Below are positions 1-11,959 of a DNA stretch of 64,000 bases, piece after piece. Source of the stretch: Typhlomys cinereus (lineage: Eukaryota; Chordata; Mammalia; Rodentia; Platacanthomyidae); assembly GCA_023101885.1 (NCBI GenBank), contig JALPQD010000214.1:62001-126000 (forward strand), read 5' to 3'. Both the position numbers and the translations under genes were made by a program. How positions within the stretch are numbered: position 1 is the first letter of the stretch; every line of letters starts with the position of its first letter. The notes beneath the pieces are model-generated. The model ran no database searches and was not told the origin of the DNA. It saw only the letters and a program-made list of their open reading frames with translations.

Positions 1-786
1 TAGTTGGTATTCCTACACTTGGGCAGTTATTACTAGTGCTTGCCTTGGAGTTAGGTACGTTTGTCTTTTATTATTGTTATTACCTAGATGAGGCTATTAG
101 GCTGTTAGTACATCAGTTAGGTCAGGTTAAGTAGACAGGGGGTGAATATTAGTATGGTAGTGCACTTGTACGATTTAGTATCTTAGGGATATGTGAGAGA
201 GTGGTTTACTCCCTGGAGTTGTATATGTTTTTGGGGTGACTGTATGGAAAAGTTAATTTACAGTGATTAATAGTAGAAAGGAACAGTAAGGTGAAAAAAA
301 GGTTTACTTATCTTTGGGCTGGATGTGAAGAATCTCTCCCATGTGATAGGATGATTGTAGAGGTCTTCAGATGTATGGCCTTTGACCCTTAGAACTTTGC
401 TTGAGTTTCCTTTGGACTCTATTGAATTTTGAGTAGCAGTGTGTCTTCCGTGGACCATGTATGTGGGTCCCCGGTGGGCCGGAGAGGCAGAGGGTCTGAT
501 GTTGATGGCAGAATTCTTCACCTGGGACCTGGAACTTGGCTTAGTGGCTCACCCAAGCTCCAGGGATGGAGGAATGTGATCAAGTCCTGTCCGTTCGGGT
601 GGACAGGTGGGCCAGAGGAAGAAAGGGGGCTGGGGCCCGAGGCGTGGCCCAGGCTAAAACTGGAGGTAGCCTGGGTGCCACTGGGACACGGGGTCACCTG
701 GGGGGCTGGGCGAACTCACCTGGGATGGAGGACTGGGAGCGTAAAACAAGTTTTAACAATACAACACAGTTAGTATTATTTTTTTG
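1..786. other. unclassified intergenic sequence, GC-rich in its second half
   Basis: No gene or repeat family is recognised. Positions 1-430 are AT-rich. Positions about 430-750 are clearly richer in G and C (GGCC and GGGGC clusters) and hold short open frames on the plus strand, but these have no recognisable domain and read like chance frames in GC-rich DNA. An old L1 begins at about 787. The GC-rich part could be a decayed 5' region of that L1, but I cannot show homology. Confidence 0.4.
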
Positions 787-1577
787 TATTTTACTTGATC
801 ACAGTGGGACCAAATAAGAAATCAAGAAGAAAATATCCACAGAATATACACTAGCTTGTGGAGATTGAACAATACACTTATTGAATTGTGAAGGGTTCAT
901 CAAGGAAATAAAGAAGGAAATGCAAAATTTCTAGAGCTGAATAAAAATAAAAGCACAGCATTCCAAAGCCCAGGAGACAAAATGAAAGCAAACAGAGAAA
1001 TAATTATAGTTACATGAAATCTCAAATAAATCACTTATTGACAAACAGTTTTCCATAGGGGTTTGGAAAAGCAAGAATAAAGTAAAACCCAAATCATTAG
1101 ATGAAAAGAAATGAGATTAAATCATAAACTTATAGTGTGCAAATTAAAGTAACATATAAAGAACACATGAAAAAAGTAATTGCTTCTTGGAAAAGATAAA
1201 TAAGATTGACAATCTCCTAGCCAAACTAACCAAAACAAAATGAGAGAAGACCTAAATTAATGCAATTAGAGGTGATATCGACATTAAAATATATTATAAA
1301 ATGTAAAAGAAATTAATGAATTGCTAGATGCATCTGATGTACCAAAAATAGACCATAATATGATAAGCAACATAAATAAATGTATAATAAGCAATGAGAC
1401 ATGAGATGGAAGCAGTAATACTAAAAAATATCTAAATCCAGATGGATGCACTACTGAATTCTGCCAGACCATTAAAGACCTATTTATTCAATGTTCTTCA
1501 ATATTCTCAAATGATTCCATAACATAGAAAGAGAAAGGATGCTATCAAGTCTTTTATAATTATAGTATTACTCTGAT
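787..1577 (+). mobile_element. old L1 ORF2 fragment, left half of an interrupted element
   Basis: This is decayed L1 ORF2 sequence on the plus strand with stops in every frame. Around 1215-1290 it keeps the stretch that leads from the endonuclease toward the reverse transcriptase (the 'LAKLTKTK' type region), and around 1420-1480 the 'PDGCTTEFCQT' type region. It stops where the younger L1 at 1591 begins and resumes at 7646 with the next part of the same domain, so the two halves are one older element. Confidence 0.8.
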
Positions 1578-1590
1578 AAAAATGCTAGCT
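1578..1590. repeat. left target-site duplication of full-length L1
   Basis: The 13-mer aaaaatgctagct occurs here, immediately before the GC-rich L1 5' end, and again at 7633-7645 after the A-rich tail. It marks both ends of one L1 insertion. Confidence 0.9.
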
Positions 1591-1887
1591 ACCCCGCGCC
1601 CTAGGATCCCAGGTCAGCCCACAGGGACCCGGCTCCGACTCCCACCATCCAGCCGGAGCCGCACGGGGGCCGAGGGACCAGGAGGACCTCCCCCTGCGCC
1701 CGGCCCCGCCCCAGCTGCCCTCGGGTTAAATAGCTCCACGCCGACCGTGCCCATCCTCCCTTTACACCCCAACCCGCTCCGCACCCGTGGTCCAGCGGGC
1801 CTGACCCCGCCCCCGCCCCCGTCCGCCCACCAGGACCCCAGGCCAAATAATTCAGTTTAGTGAAATTGAGAGATCTTAAGAGTTAAA
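1591..1887 (+). promoter_or_regulatory. L1 5' UTR, GC-rich internal promoter region
   Basis: About 300 bases of very GC- and CpG-rich sequence (1591-1850) sit between the left TSD and the ORF1 start. This contrasts sharply with the AT-rich DNA on both sides. In L1 elements the 5' UTR carries the internal RNA polymerase II promoter. The assignment is by position and composition. I see no monomer tandem repeat of the kind found in mouse L1, only one unit. Confidence 0.7.
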
Positions 1888-2957
1888 ATGACAATGCCAA
1901 AGTCAAAGTGCAAATCCATGAGAAGCAACACTCAAGTAAACAAATTTCCCACTGAAGAAATTAATCCCATAATGTTAGACTCCAACAAGAACAAACCCAT
2001 GGAAAAAGGCCAAGAAAGCCTCACCCAGGATAAGATCTTTCAAAATATGATCATTACCATGTTCAATACTATGAAAGAGGAAATCCGGGAGGAATTACAT
2101 AATCGAATCAATCGCTTTGAAGAGGAACACAACAGACATCTGGAGGAGTTGAGAAAAACAGTGCAAGAAACAAAAAGTGGCATAGAGCAGTTAAAACAAA
2201 CTCAAGCAGAGTTTAAAACTGAGCTAAAAGACAAGTTATCTTCAACCCAGAACTCCACAGAGAGTCTTATCATCAGAACTAACGAAGCAGAAAACAGAAT
2301 TTCAGACCTTGAAGATACAGTGGGAGTACTAACCAGCTCAATGGAAGAGGTTGTTAAAGCCAAAAAGATACTTGAGAGAAATATCCAAGAGATATGGGAC
2401 ACCCTGAAGAAGCCTAACATGCGTATTCATGGAATACCAGAGCAAGAATCTCAAAATACCACCCCTGAGGAAATTTTTCAAACGATCATCAAGGAAAACG
2501 TTCCTCATCTAAAAAAAGAGAGGCCCATCCATATACAAGAGACATTCCGCACCCCAAACAGATACGACCAAAATAGAAGCACGCCGTGGCAAATAATAGT
2601 TAAAAACTCCACATTCAAGATAAAGAACTGGTGCTGAGAGCTTCAAGGGAAGAAAAACAAGTCACTTTTAAAGGTAAAACTATTAAAATAACAAATGACT
2701 TCTCAATGGAAACACTAAAAGCAAGAAGAGCTTGGAGAGACATACTTCAAGTATTGCATGAGCAAAAATGTCAACCCAGGCTGATTTACCCTGCAAAACT
2801 ATCTGTCATGATCGAGCGAGAAAGAAAAATTTTCCAACACAAAGACAACTTGAAGACATACATGTCCACCAAACCAGGCCTTCAAAAAATGCTAGAAATG
2901 ATACTCAAGCATGAAGAAAAAAACAGGCATATCCAGGAGAACAGAAGGCAAATATAA
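1888..2957 (+). pseudogene. L1 ORF1 (RNA-binding chaperone), one frameshift
   Basis: ORF1p is the L1 nucleic-acid chaperone that coats L1 RNA as a trimer. The ATG at 1888 opens a basic N-terminus (MTMPKSKCK). A heptad-rich coiled coil follows, roughly residues 50-155, rich in Glu, Lys, Leu and Gln. Next is the RRM-like domain (MRIHGIPE near residue 175). The frame then closes at 2637, while homology continues in another frame through 2957 with the C-terminal domain (VTFKGKTIKI, then RAWRDILQVL and AKLSVMIERERK). The two parts overlap, and one small indel at about 2617-2624 explains the break. Together they give about 355 residues, the usual ORF1 length. Intact ORF1p from this copy is not expected. 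Confidence 0.92.
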
Positions 2958-3007
2958 CACCATGAAAAGCGAAGCAATATACATATAAAAGCTACTAAAC
3001 ATAATAA

Positions 3008-6000
3008 ATGTCTGTAATTAATAGTTTCTCCATTATAACACTAAATGTTAATGGACTTAATTCACCGATCAAGAGACACAGATTACAAACTTGGATTAAA
3101 AATCACAATCCATCAATCTGCTGCCTTCAGGAAACCCATCTCAACACAAAAGATAGGCACGCTCTAAAAATAAAAGGCTGGTCAACAATTCTACAAGCAA
3201 ATGGAAGCAGAAAACAGGCAAGGGGTAGACATTATGCTATCAGACAAAGTGGACTTCAAATCAAAGAAAATTATAAGAGACACGGTTGGATACTACATTT
3301 TAGTCACAGGTACAATTCACCAGGAAGACTTCACAATACTGAACATATATGCACCCAATACGGGACCCTCCACATTCATTAAGAAAACCCTACAGCGTCT
3401 AAAGCAAGAAATCAACCCCCAAACAATAATTCTTGGGGACTTCAACACCGCCCTCTCAACATGGGATAGATCAACAGGTCAAAAGCTTAACAGAGACACT
3501 TTGGAACTTAATCAAACCCTGAAAGAAATGGACCTTACAGATCTCTATCGAACTTTTCACCCACGCACCAAAGAATACACATTTTTCTCAGCAGCACACG
3601 GAACTTTCTCCAAAATAGATCACATATTGGGCCACAAAATGAATCTACACATATACAAGAAAGTTGAAATTCTAACCTGTGCCCTATCAGACCACCACGG
3701 CCTAAAGCTGGACATCCACAACACATCAAACAAGAGAAAATACACTAACTCCTGGAAATTTAACACTATGATGCTGAATGAGAACTGAATTCAGGAAGAA
3801 ATTAAAAAGGAAATTCAAGATTTCCTGAAAGCCAATGATAATGAAAATACAACTTACCAAAATCTCTGGGACACAATGAAAGCTGTTCTAAGATGTAAGT
3901 TCATAGCTCTTAATGCCTACGTCAAAAAAATGGAAACATCAGAAATAAACAACTTAAAAATGCAGCTTAAAGCTTTAGAGAAACTAGAGCAATCTGATCC
4001 CAAAAGCAGTAGAAGAGAGGAGATTAGCAAAATACGGGGAGAAATGTCTGAAATCCAGATTAGGAAAATGATACCGAAAATCAACCAATCAAAAAGCTGG
4101 TTCTTTGAAAAAATCAACAAGATTGATACACCCCTAGCTAAACTAACCAAAAGCAAGAGAGAGAAAACCCAAATTAACAAAATTAGAAATGAACATGGAG
4201 TTATCACTACTGATACCCAAGAAATCCAGAGAATTATAACATCATATTTCAAAAACTTATACTCTGTGAAGTTTGACAACACAAAAGAGATGGATGAATT
4301 TCCAAGTAAACACAACGTACCTAAATTGAATCAGGAAGTTGTGAATTATTTAAATAGTCCTATAACATATAAGGAAATTGAGGAAGTAATCTTGAATCTT
4401 CCCACCAAAAAATGTCCTGGACCAGATGGATTCAGCACAGAGTTCTACCAGACATTTAAGGAGTTAATAACACCAATACTCCTTAAACTGTTCCATCAAA
4501 TAGCAAAGGAAGGAACACTACCAAATTCCTTCTATGAAGCTAATATCGTTTTAATCCCAAAACCTAATAAAGAGTCACTTAAAAAAGAAAACTATAGGCC
4601 GATCTCCCTGATGAACACAGACGCAAAGATTCTCAACAAAGTCTTAGCAAATCAGATTCAAAAACATATTAAAAAGATCATTCATGGGGACCAAGTAGGG
4701 TTCATCCCCGGCACACAAGGTTGGTTCAACATACGCAAATCAATAGATGTAATTCATCATGTAAACCAGTCCAAAGTCCAAGACCACATGATACTCTTGA
4801 TAGATGCAGAAAAAGCTTTTGACAAGATCCAACAGCCTTTTATGATCAAAACGCTAGAGACAGTGGGAATGGAAGGAACCTTAATCAATATAATAAAAGC
4901 TATATACAACAAGCCCACAGCAAGGATTATGCTCAATGGGGAACAATTGGAATCATTCCCACTTCGATCAGGAACTAGACAAGGCTGTCCACTCTCACCA
5001 CTTCTATTCAATATTGTACTTGAAGTCTTAGCTGAAGCCATAAGACAAGAAAGGGACATAAAAGGGATTCAAATCGGCAAGGAAGAAGTCAAGCTATCCC
5101 TATTTGCAGATGACATGATCTTATACCTGAGTGATCCCAAAAACTCCACCAGGAAGCTAGCTCCTCGAACTAATTGAGAAGTTCAGCAGGGTGGCAGGAT
5201 ACAAAATAAATGTACAAAAATCAGAGGCCTTCCTATATGCCCAGAATGAAAGAAGTGAAAAAGCCTTGAGAGAAACAATCCCATTTACTATACCCCCTAA
5301 AAAAATGAAATACCTTGGTATAAACCTAACTAAGGAGGTAAAAGACCTTTACAATGAAAACTTTAAAACCCTAAAGAAAGAAATTGCAGAAGACACCAGA
5401 AGGTGGAAAGACCTCCCTTGTTCCTGGATTGGCAGAATCAACATCGTAAAAATGACCATCCTACCAAAGGCAATATACAGATTCAATGCTATACCAATCA
5501 AAATCCCAAAGCAATTCTTCAAAGAAGTTGACCAAACAATCTCAAAGTTCATATGGAGGCACAAAAGACCCAGGATAGCAAAAACAATCCTGAGTAACAA
5601 AAACACAGCTGGAGGTATTACCATACCAAACCTAAGTCTATACTACACATCCATAGTTATAAAGACAGCCTGGTACTGGCTCCAAAATAGACACACAGAT
5701 CAATGGATAAGGATTGAAGACCCAGATATAAGCCCACAAAGTTACAGCCATTTGGTCTTTAACAAAGGGGCCCAAAGAATCCAATGGAAAAAGAACAGCA
5801 TCTTCAACAAATGGTGCTGGCAAAACTGGATCTCCACATGCAGAAGATTAAAGCTGGACCCGTACTTGTCACCATGTACAAGACTTAATTCCAAATGGAT
5901 CAAGGACCTTGATATCAGGCCAGAGACTACAAAAACCATAGTTGTAAGGATAGGGAACTCCCTCGAGCTGATTGGGCTAGGCCAACAGTTCCTAAACAGA

Positions 6001-6834
6001 CATCCAATGGCACAGTCACTGCTACCAACTCTCAACTAGTTGGGATCTTGTGAAATTAAAGAGCTTCTGTTCAGATAAAGAGATTATAACACGAGCTCAA
6101 AGGCAACCCACAGAATGGGAGAAAATCTTCACTAACCACACATCTAATAGAACTCTGCTGTCCAGAGTGCACAAAGAACTTAGAAGACTAAACACCAAGG
6201 AAACCAATGGTCCAATTAAAAAATGGGCCCTGGAACTTCAAAGAAACTTTACCAGGGATGAAATTAAAATGTCTAACAAATATCTGAAAAAATGCTCCAC
6301 TTCCTTAGCCATCAGGGAAATGCAAATCAAAACTTCCCTGAGATATCATCTCACCCCGGTCAGGATGGCAAAAATCCACAATAAAACAATAACAAATGCT
6401 GGAGAGGATGTGGAGAGAGGGGAACTCTCCTACATTGCTGGTGGGAATGCAGGCTCATACAACCACTCTGGCGAGACATCTGGAGATTCTTAAAGAAATT
6501 AAAGATTGAAATTCCATATCACCCTGCTATTCCACTTTTGGGAATAACCCCCCATGGAGCAGAGGTTCACCTCGATAGCACAAGCATGACCATGTTCATA
6601 GCAGCACTGTTTACAATAGCAAAGTCATGGAATCAGCCCAAATGTCCAACAGTTGACGAGTGGATAAGGAAACTGTGGTACATCTATACAATGGAGTACT
6701 ACTCAGCCATCAAAAATGATGAATTACTGGAATTTGCCGGGAAATGGATGTCATTAGAAACAATTATATTAAGCGAAGTATCCCAGACCCAGAAAATTAA
6801 GCGCCGTATGTACTCCCTAATAGATGGCTCCTAG
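3008..6834 (+). pseudogene. L1 ORF2 (endonuclease and reverse transcriptase), several lesions
   Basis: ORF2p nicks target DNA and reverse-transcribes L1 RNA at the nick. The start at 3008 gives the apurinic-type endonuclease N-terminus (ITLNVNGLNSPIKR, then CCLQETHL). Further on are LGDFNTALSTWDRS and the catalytic SDHHGLKLDI. The reverse transcriptase follows: [40 protein letters not shown], and the catalytic FADD at 5103-5114. The C-terminal region ends with MEYYSAIKNDELLEFAGKW and a TAG at about 6832. Lesions seen: a frameshift at about 3213-3225 in the endonuclease, an in-frame TGA at 3786-3788, a frameshift near 5155-5170 just after the RT active site, and breaks near 6040 and 6495. The combined length fits the usual ORF2 of about 1,270 residues. 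Confidence 0.93.
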
Positions 6835-7632
6835 TACCAAACCCACCCAGCCCACCTAGAGACAGTAATTGTAAGGATTATGAATAGGAGGGATGGGGTA
6901 GGAGGGCCACACCAGAAACAAGGAGAGAAGGGACCATGTTACAGCAGGGAAAATAGGCCTCCACCAAGGACCCAAATAAGTAATGAGACATCTGATTAAG
7001 TTCACAGACTTTTGTTCCTGATCATTTACTACTGAGGGGATGTGATCTCACCAGAAGAGGAGGGCATATAGTCTGGCAGATAAAAAGTAACCATTTTGCA
7101 AATGGGTGATAGACCCCTCCCTTAGTATGGTTTCCCACTTTTATTACATCTACCTTTGAATGTGCTTTTATCACAAGACTCTAACAGCTTTTTGTCTCTG
7201 GCCAGGGGGTAACATACAATGCCCACCAGGATGGAGTGAAGGGCATTGCAGGAGCAGCAAAACTGCAAAAGAAAATCAACAAACCACAATCCAGAACTTC
7301 AGAGACTCTATATCAACCACCTAGAACTAGACCAGCTTAGTCTCTCCCCATCTTGAAGCTCAGGGAAATTTGCGGAAGAGGGGGCGGTAAGAGTGTAAGA
7401 GCAAAAGGATGGGAGGAGCAATGATATATAAGATACTCTATACTAGTTAGGGCTGAAGCAATCATAATTGGACTTTGCATGCCCTGCGCATTGTCCAACA
7501 CACTGTTGACCTCACAAAGTGAACACAATCAAAGTACAGTAATAACTGATCTCCCCTTCCTGGATGCGTGAGCAGATGATTAAATATTGTTGTCAGCATC
7601 CTTGAACATAAAAAAAAAAAGATTAGTCAAAA
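6835..7632 (+). other. L1 3' UTR with an atypical last ~90 bases
   Basis: Up to about 7520 this matches the 3' UTRs of the other young L1s in the window (for example 25595-26150). After 'ctcacaaagt' the others continue into a 'ctagca' segment, then a G-rich polypurine tract and 'ggtgtacct..aagtttgtatgag'. This copy instead has unrelated AT-rich sequence (7521-7609), an A-run at 7610-7620, the octamer gattagtc and a second A-run. The polypurine tract is absent. Confidence 0.8.
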
Positions 7633-7645
7633 AAAAATGCTAGCT
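7633..7645. repeat. right target-site duplication of full-length L1
   Basis: Exact second copy of aaaaatgctagct (first copy 1578-1590). Old L1 sequence resumes directly after it. Confidence 0.9.
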
Positions 7646-9435
7646 CAAAATTCTCAATACAATTCTTATAAAAACACATCAAGAGATCATTCGCCATGAT
7701 CAAGTTTACTTCTTTCCTGAGACACAAGTATTGTTTGACATTCAAATCAGTAAAACAACACTTAAAATAACTCAAGTATAAGACTCACATGATCATTTCA
7801 CTAAATGCAGAAAAAGCTTTTGCCAAAATGCAGCATCTATTTATGGTTAAAAAAAATAGAAGAAATTAGGAATCAAAAGAACCTAGCTCATCACAGTAAG
7901 GGGCATATACAACAACCAAATTATAGTAAACGATGAGAATACTAAAAACATTTCCACTAAAATCAGGAGCAAGACAAGTTTGTCCTCTTTCTACTTGAAT
8001 TTAGCATGGTGCATCAAGTATTAGCAAGAACAATATGATAAAAGAAAGAAACCAAAAGGAATTTCTATGGTAAAGGATGATATTACAGATGATAAGAGAC
8101 AGAAAAAGGCTGAACCAGAACTAATAAATGTACTTTTGTAATATATATTCATTTCCTCAGTTTTGTTCCTCTGGAGAATCCAGAGCAGTACAGATAACAA
8201 AATGCATAGTAAAAAAGACAGCATTTTCAACTAGTTCTGGGAAAAGTGGTTATTTACCAGATTCCATTTGATAAAAATCAACTCTAAGTGGGTAAGACCT
8301 TCATGTAAGATCAGAAACTCTGAAACTATTATGGTGAAAATTAGGAAAATCATCTGAAGGCTTCAGCATAGGCCAGGATTTTCTGAAAGGGGCTCCAGTC
8401 ACTAAAGATGTGTCCAGTCAGGTAATGGTGTGATTTCTGTTCTTGAGTCCATTTTATCAATTGTAGGCAATACTTTTTGCTGGAAATATTTTTGACAACA
8501 AAGTAATTAGTCTACTGTGTGAAAGGAAAATCTGATGAAAGAGAAAAAGAAGTTTGCTATCTGTACATCTAATAGGATTGATACATACAACATGTAAAGA
8601 GCTAAAAATGAAATAACTAGAAATCAAATGCAATGCACAGTTTTCAAATGATGACATACAAATGATCAAAAACAAAACCAGATAAAATATATTCAACCTT
8701 ACAACTCATCAGAGAAATAAAAATTAAAATTACATTGAGATTCCATATCATCCCATACAGAATGGCTGACCGTAAGGAAACAAGTAACAGATGCTCGCAA
8801 GATATGGATGAAACGGAGACTTTATCACTGCTGGTGGGAATGTAAACTTGGCTAGTCATTTAAAGAAGGCAACACAAAACCCAAAGAGTAGCTCTATAGA
8901 GCTATTTACTCAAAGGACTCTACTCAACATGTCATGGAGGTATTTGCACATGAATATTTATTGTGACAATATTCACAATGGCTAAATTATAGAATCAACC
9001 TAGGTATCTGACAATGGAGAGATGGATAAGGAAAAATTTGTGTATTTACACAATAGAATTCTTTCTCAGCTACAAAGAGCAGTTTATTTCTAAGAAAATG
9101 GATGAACCGAAGTCAACCATCTTAAGCAAATTAAACCAGTTTCAGAGAGATATAAACTATAGACTTTCTCTCATTTGTGGATCTAGGATTTCATATAGAT
9201 ATATGAAATCATATACAGAACATGAATATTACAAGAAAGTAGAAGTGAAATTGTCTTTAAGGGAATAAAAGGGATTATTGGGAGCAAGTAACTATGAGAA
9301 AGAGGAAGATAAAGATATATGGGGGACCAGTATATTCTATATACTTGCATGAAATGTCCTTATGAAACCCAGTAACACATGTGATGAATATATGTCAATC
9401 AAAAGTATTAAAAAGTTGAAGGTTCAAAAAATTAA
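7646..9435 (+). mobile_element. old L1, right half (RT region to 3' end)
   Basis: This continues the element seen at 787-1577. Translated fragments resemble the RT region (HDQV-like near 7697, then an MAEKAF-like stretch near 7805), and the ORF2 C-terminus near 9014-9140 (MERWIRKNLCIYTIEFF). A diverged 3' UTR and A-rich end follow near 9410-9440. It is heavily mutated with many stops. An aberrant piece around 8155-8200 may be a small foreign insertion. Confidence 0.8.
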
Positions 9436-9454
9436 ATCAACCAATCAACAAACA

Positions 9455-9660
9455 AAGCAGAGCCAGTGAGATGGTCCAGCAGGTAAAGGCACTTGCTATA
9501 CACAAACCTGACAATGTTGGTTCACTCTCTAGCATCCAAAAACAAACTCCACAATGTTTTCCTCTCACCTCCACATGTGTGCAATGGCACATGTACACCT
9601 TCCTGCACACATCATACATACATATACACACCAGACAAATAAATAATGTAAAAAATTCTC
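9455..9660 (+). mobile_element. B4A/B3-like SINE
   Basis: A diverged tRNA-like head (gccagtgagatggtccagca, then ggttcactctctagc as a decayed box B) is followed by the typical 'cctctcacctccacatgtgtgcaatggcaca' type body and an A-rich end with aaataaataa. This layout matches rodent B4/B3 SINEs from general knowledge. The subfamily is not certain. Confidence 0.6.
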
Positions 9661-9780
9661 TCTTGTATTAAGCTACAATAGAGAGAATATTTGTATTTGG
9701 GTATTGCAAGTAGAGTTAAAGTGAGAGGGGCAAGACATGTATACATACACAACTATTTATAAAAGTTGAAATTTTTTTTC

Positions 9781-10703
9781 TGATGCAGTCACTTGGGACT
9801 GAACAGGGTTGATCTCCTCAATCAGAAAGGGGATAGGAACTGGCAGTTAGATGGTAACCAACCTGCAAATGGGAGACTGACCCCCTCATTGCTCTGTCCT
9901 ACTTCTATTCTTCCATCTACCTTTGAGCCTATTCTTATACTAAGATTTTCATTTGAACAGTCTTTTTTATCTTTGGTTAGGAGATGATCTCAACAAATAA
10001 TCAGGATGCAGCCAAGGGCAGTGTAGGGACAGCAAAACTGAAAATAACAACAAACCATAATTCAGAACACCAAAGACATTATTCACCTGGAACCAGACCA
10101 ACTAAATCTCTCCCCATCCTAAAACTCAGGGAACTTTGCTGAAGAAGGGGTGGCAAGATTGTAAGAGCCTAAAAATGGGGAGGACTAATGATATGCAAGA
10201 TACTCCACACAAGTCAGGGCTGCAACAGCCAGGCTATAGCCACAATGTGATTGGAATTTGCCTGACCCACACAATGGCTGACATGTCAACAACTCCCCCC
10301 TCCCCCAAAGTATAGCATGGATCACAGGGGAGAAAGCTTCAGGCATTAGGATCCTTAAAGGCAAGGGGTTAAACAGACATAATAGAGTTCCCGTACCAGA
10401 AGGGGCCCCAAGTCATGCTCCCGAGTCCTGAACCCTCAATAGTGTAGAAGACTTAGAAGGAAATTCAGTGCCCACATAAAACAGATGTTCTGGAGAATGG
10501 GAGGGAGAAGGCAGGAAGGACCAAGAGAGGGGGAGGGAAGGAAAAGGGGTAGAGGGGGAGAGAGTGAGAAGGGGGGGGTAGAGTGTGGGGGGAACAACAT
10601 GGGGGAAGGGAGAGGGAGGAAGAAGAAGAGTGTACCTACCTATCGAACTTGTATAGCTAGGCAAAAACAAGTAATTAAAAAAGAGGCAATGTTGCTACCA
10701 AAA
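9781..10703 (+). mobile_element. 5'-truncated older L1, 3' UTR only
   Basis: Plus-strand L1 3' UTR related to 7000-7520 but clearly more diverged. It keeps the 'ctctccccatcctaaaactcaggga' region and, unlike the full-length L1 at 1591, a long G-rich polypurine tract (10487-10625) followed by 'gtgtacctacc..cttgtat' and an A-rich end. Near-identical flanks (aaaagttgaa plus a T-run at 9761-9779 and 10704-10720) look like a TSD of about 16 bp with one mismatch. Confidence 0.8.
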
Positions 10704-10720
10704 AAAAGTTGAATTTTTTT

Positions 10721-11230
10721 ATTCTTTTAGTGTTTTCATACATGAGTGTAGTGAATTTATAATATTTTTTACACCTTGATTTCAAATCCCTCTTCTTGCA
10801 TCCCTTCTTCTCCCCTGCTACTTTCAAGTTTGTTCGCATGTGTGGATCACAGAGTGTCATCTGGTTGCCTTTGACGACTTGTGCCTGAGCACTTGCTGGA
10901 GCAGGAATCATGTATCAGTGGGAGGAGCACCGAGGAATGCATCTCTCACTTCCTCCTCATCAGCATCAGTCCAGTAATTCTCTCAAGGAGGTGTGGGGCC
11001 TCTTGAGATCCTTCCTCTTTCACGTCAAAGTGTAAGGACAAATCCTGAGCAGTTCTTTTGGAAATATATAGCTCCATTGAAATCATGGATGCAAGAGTCA
11101 TTTCTTGCCTACATCTGGCCACACCCAGCCCTCTTCAGAATCTTGTAGAATCTTGTAATCCTACTACCCCCCTCATCCTTTATGTTACCTGAGCCTGGGG
11201 GTGAGGGTGGCTCACATGTCCTGTTTAGGG
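10721..11230 (-). mobile_element. probable decayed L1 3' UTR, antisense
   Basis: Pyrimidine-rich start with 'ttacaccttgatttcaaatccc', then CT-rich sequence and no open frames. The character resembles an antisense 3' UTR of an older rodent L1 (Lx-like). This is by general resemblance only. Confidence 0.35.
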
Positions 11231-11959
11231 CCTAGCAGACTGCAGTCACTTGTTTTCTGCACTTTGGCCGTTGGGTTTTTCTGGAACAGACACCTTCCCT
11301 TGCAGTGCTGAGCTCTCCTCCATCAATGGGTATAATGAAACTGGCTTAAAAGGCAGTTTTATGTTGTGTAAAAGTTGAAATTCCTTCAAATTGATAAAAA
11401 TGTATTTTCCCCTGTATTTATGTACAAATTCATCAGAATATTGCATATATAAGGGCTTTGCACAAATCATAACTTTATATCTATTGCTGTAAGTTGGAGC
11501 AATAAGTTGAACTAAATCAATCAATAAATTCTCATTGTAAGTGACTAGTAAGCAAAAGTTGCAACCACTTCCAGACTAAAGAATAAAATACTTCAGAACC
11601 ACTAGCAGTGTGATGGAGGACAGTAATTTGAACAACTAATGAGCTGACTAATTTCGTTGTCTTCATAGACTGTCTTTCTGGAAAATACTTTCTAATTATT
11701 GAGTAGCATATACCCAGACATCCTGGCAACGAATAATTTTAATAATTTTTCTATGATAATCTGACTTTGTGTAAGAAATATTGTCATGCTTAAAAAGTAT
11801 CTTAAATTCAAATCAATAATAATAATCATAGCAATAGTTCTCATCTGCGTATTTATTGTCAGTAACTTTCTACACCAGAGTGTAAGCCTCAAATAATTTG
11901 GCCTGGTAAGAATTATCACCCTATTCAGAAGTGTTGAAAAGGTTCAAACTACAGATATA
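11231..11959. other. intergenic, nothing recognised
   Basis: AT-rich unique-looking sequence. Short open frames exist but have no domain, codon bias or start context that would support a gene. Confidence 0.5.

Larger units (their letters stand above)
1591..7632 (+). mobile_element. full-length L1 (LINE-1), TSD-bounded, ORFs broken
   Basis: An L1 of about 6.04 kb with all expected parts in order: a GC-rich 5' UTR (1591-1887), ORF1 (1888-2957), a short spacer, ORF2 (3008-6834), a 3' UTR and two A-runs. The 13-bp TSD (1578-1590 and 7633-7645) shows that this is a complete target-primed insertion and not a truncated copy. It landed in an older L1 in the same orientation. ORF1 has one frameshift, and ORF2 has frameshifts plus an in-frame stop, so it should not be able to retrotranspose. 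The few lesions and the clean TSD suggest moderate youth. The 3' end differs from every other L1 tail in the window (see the 3' UTR entry). Confidence 0.93.
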
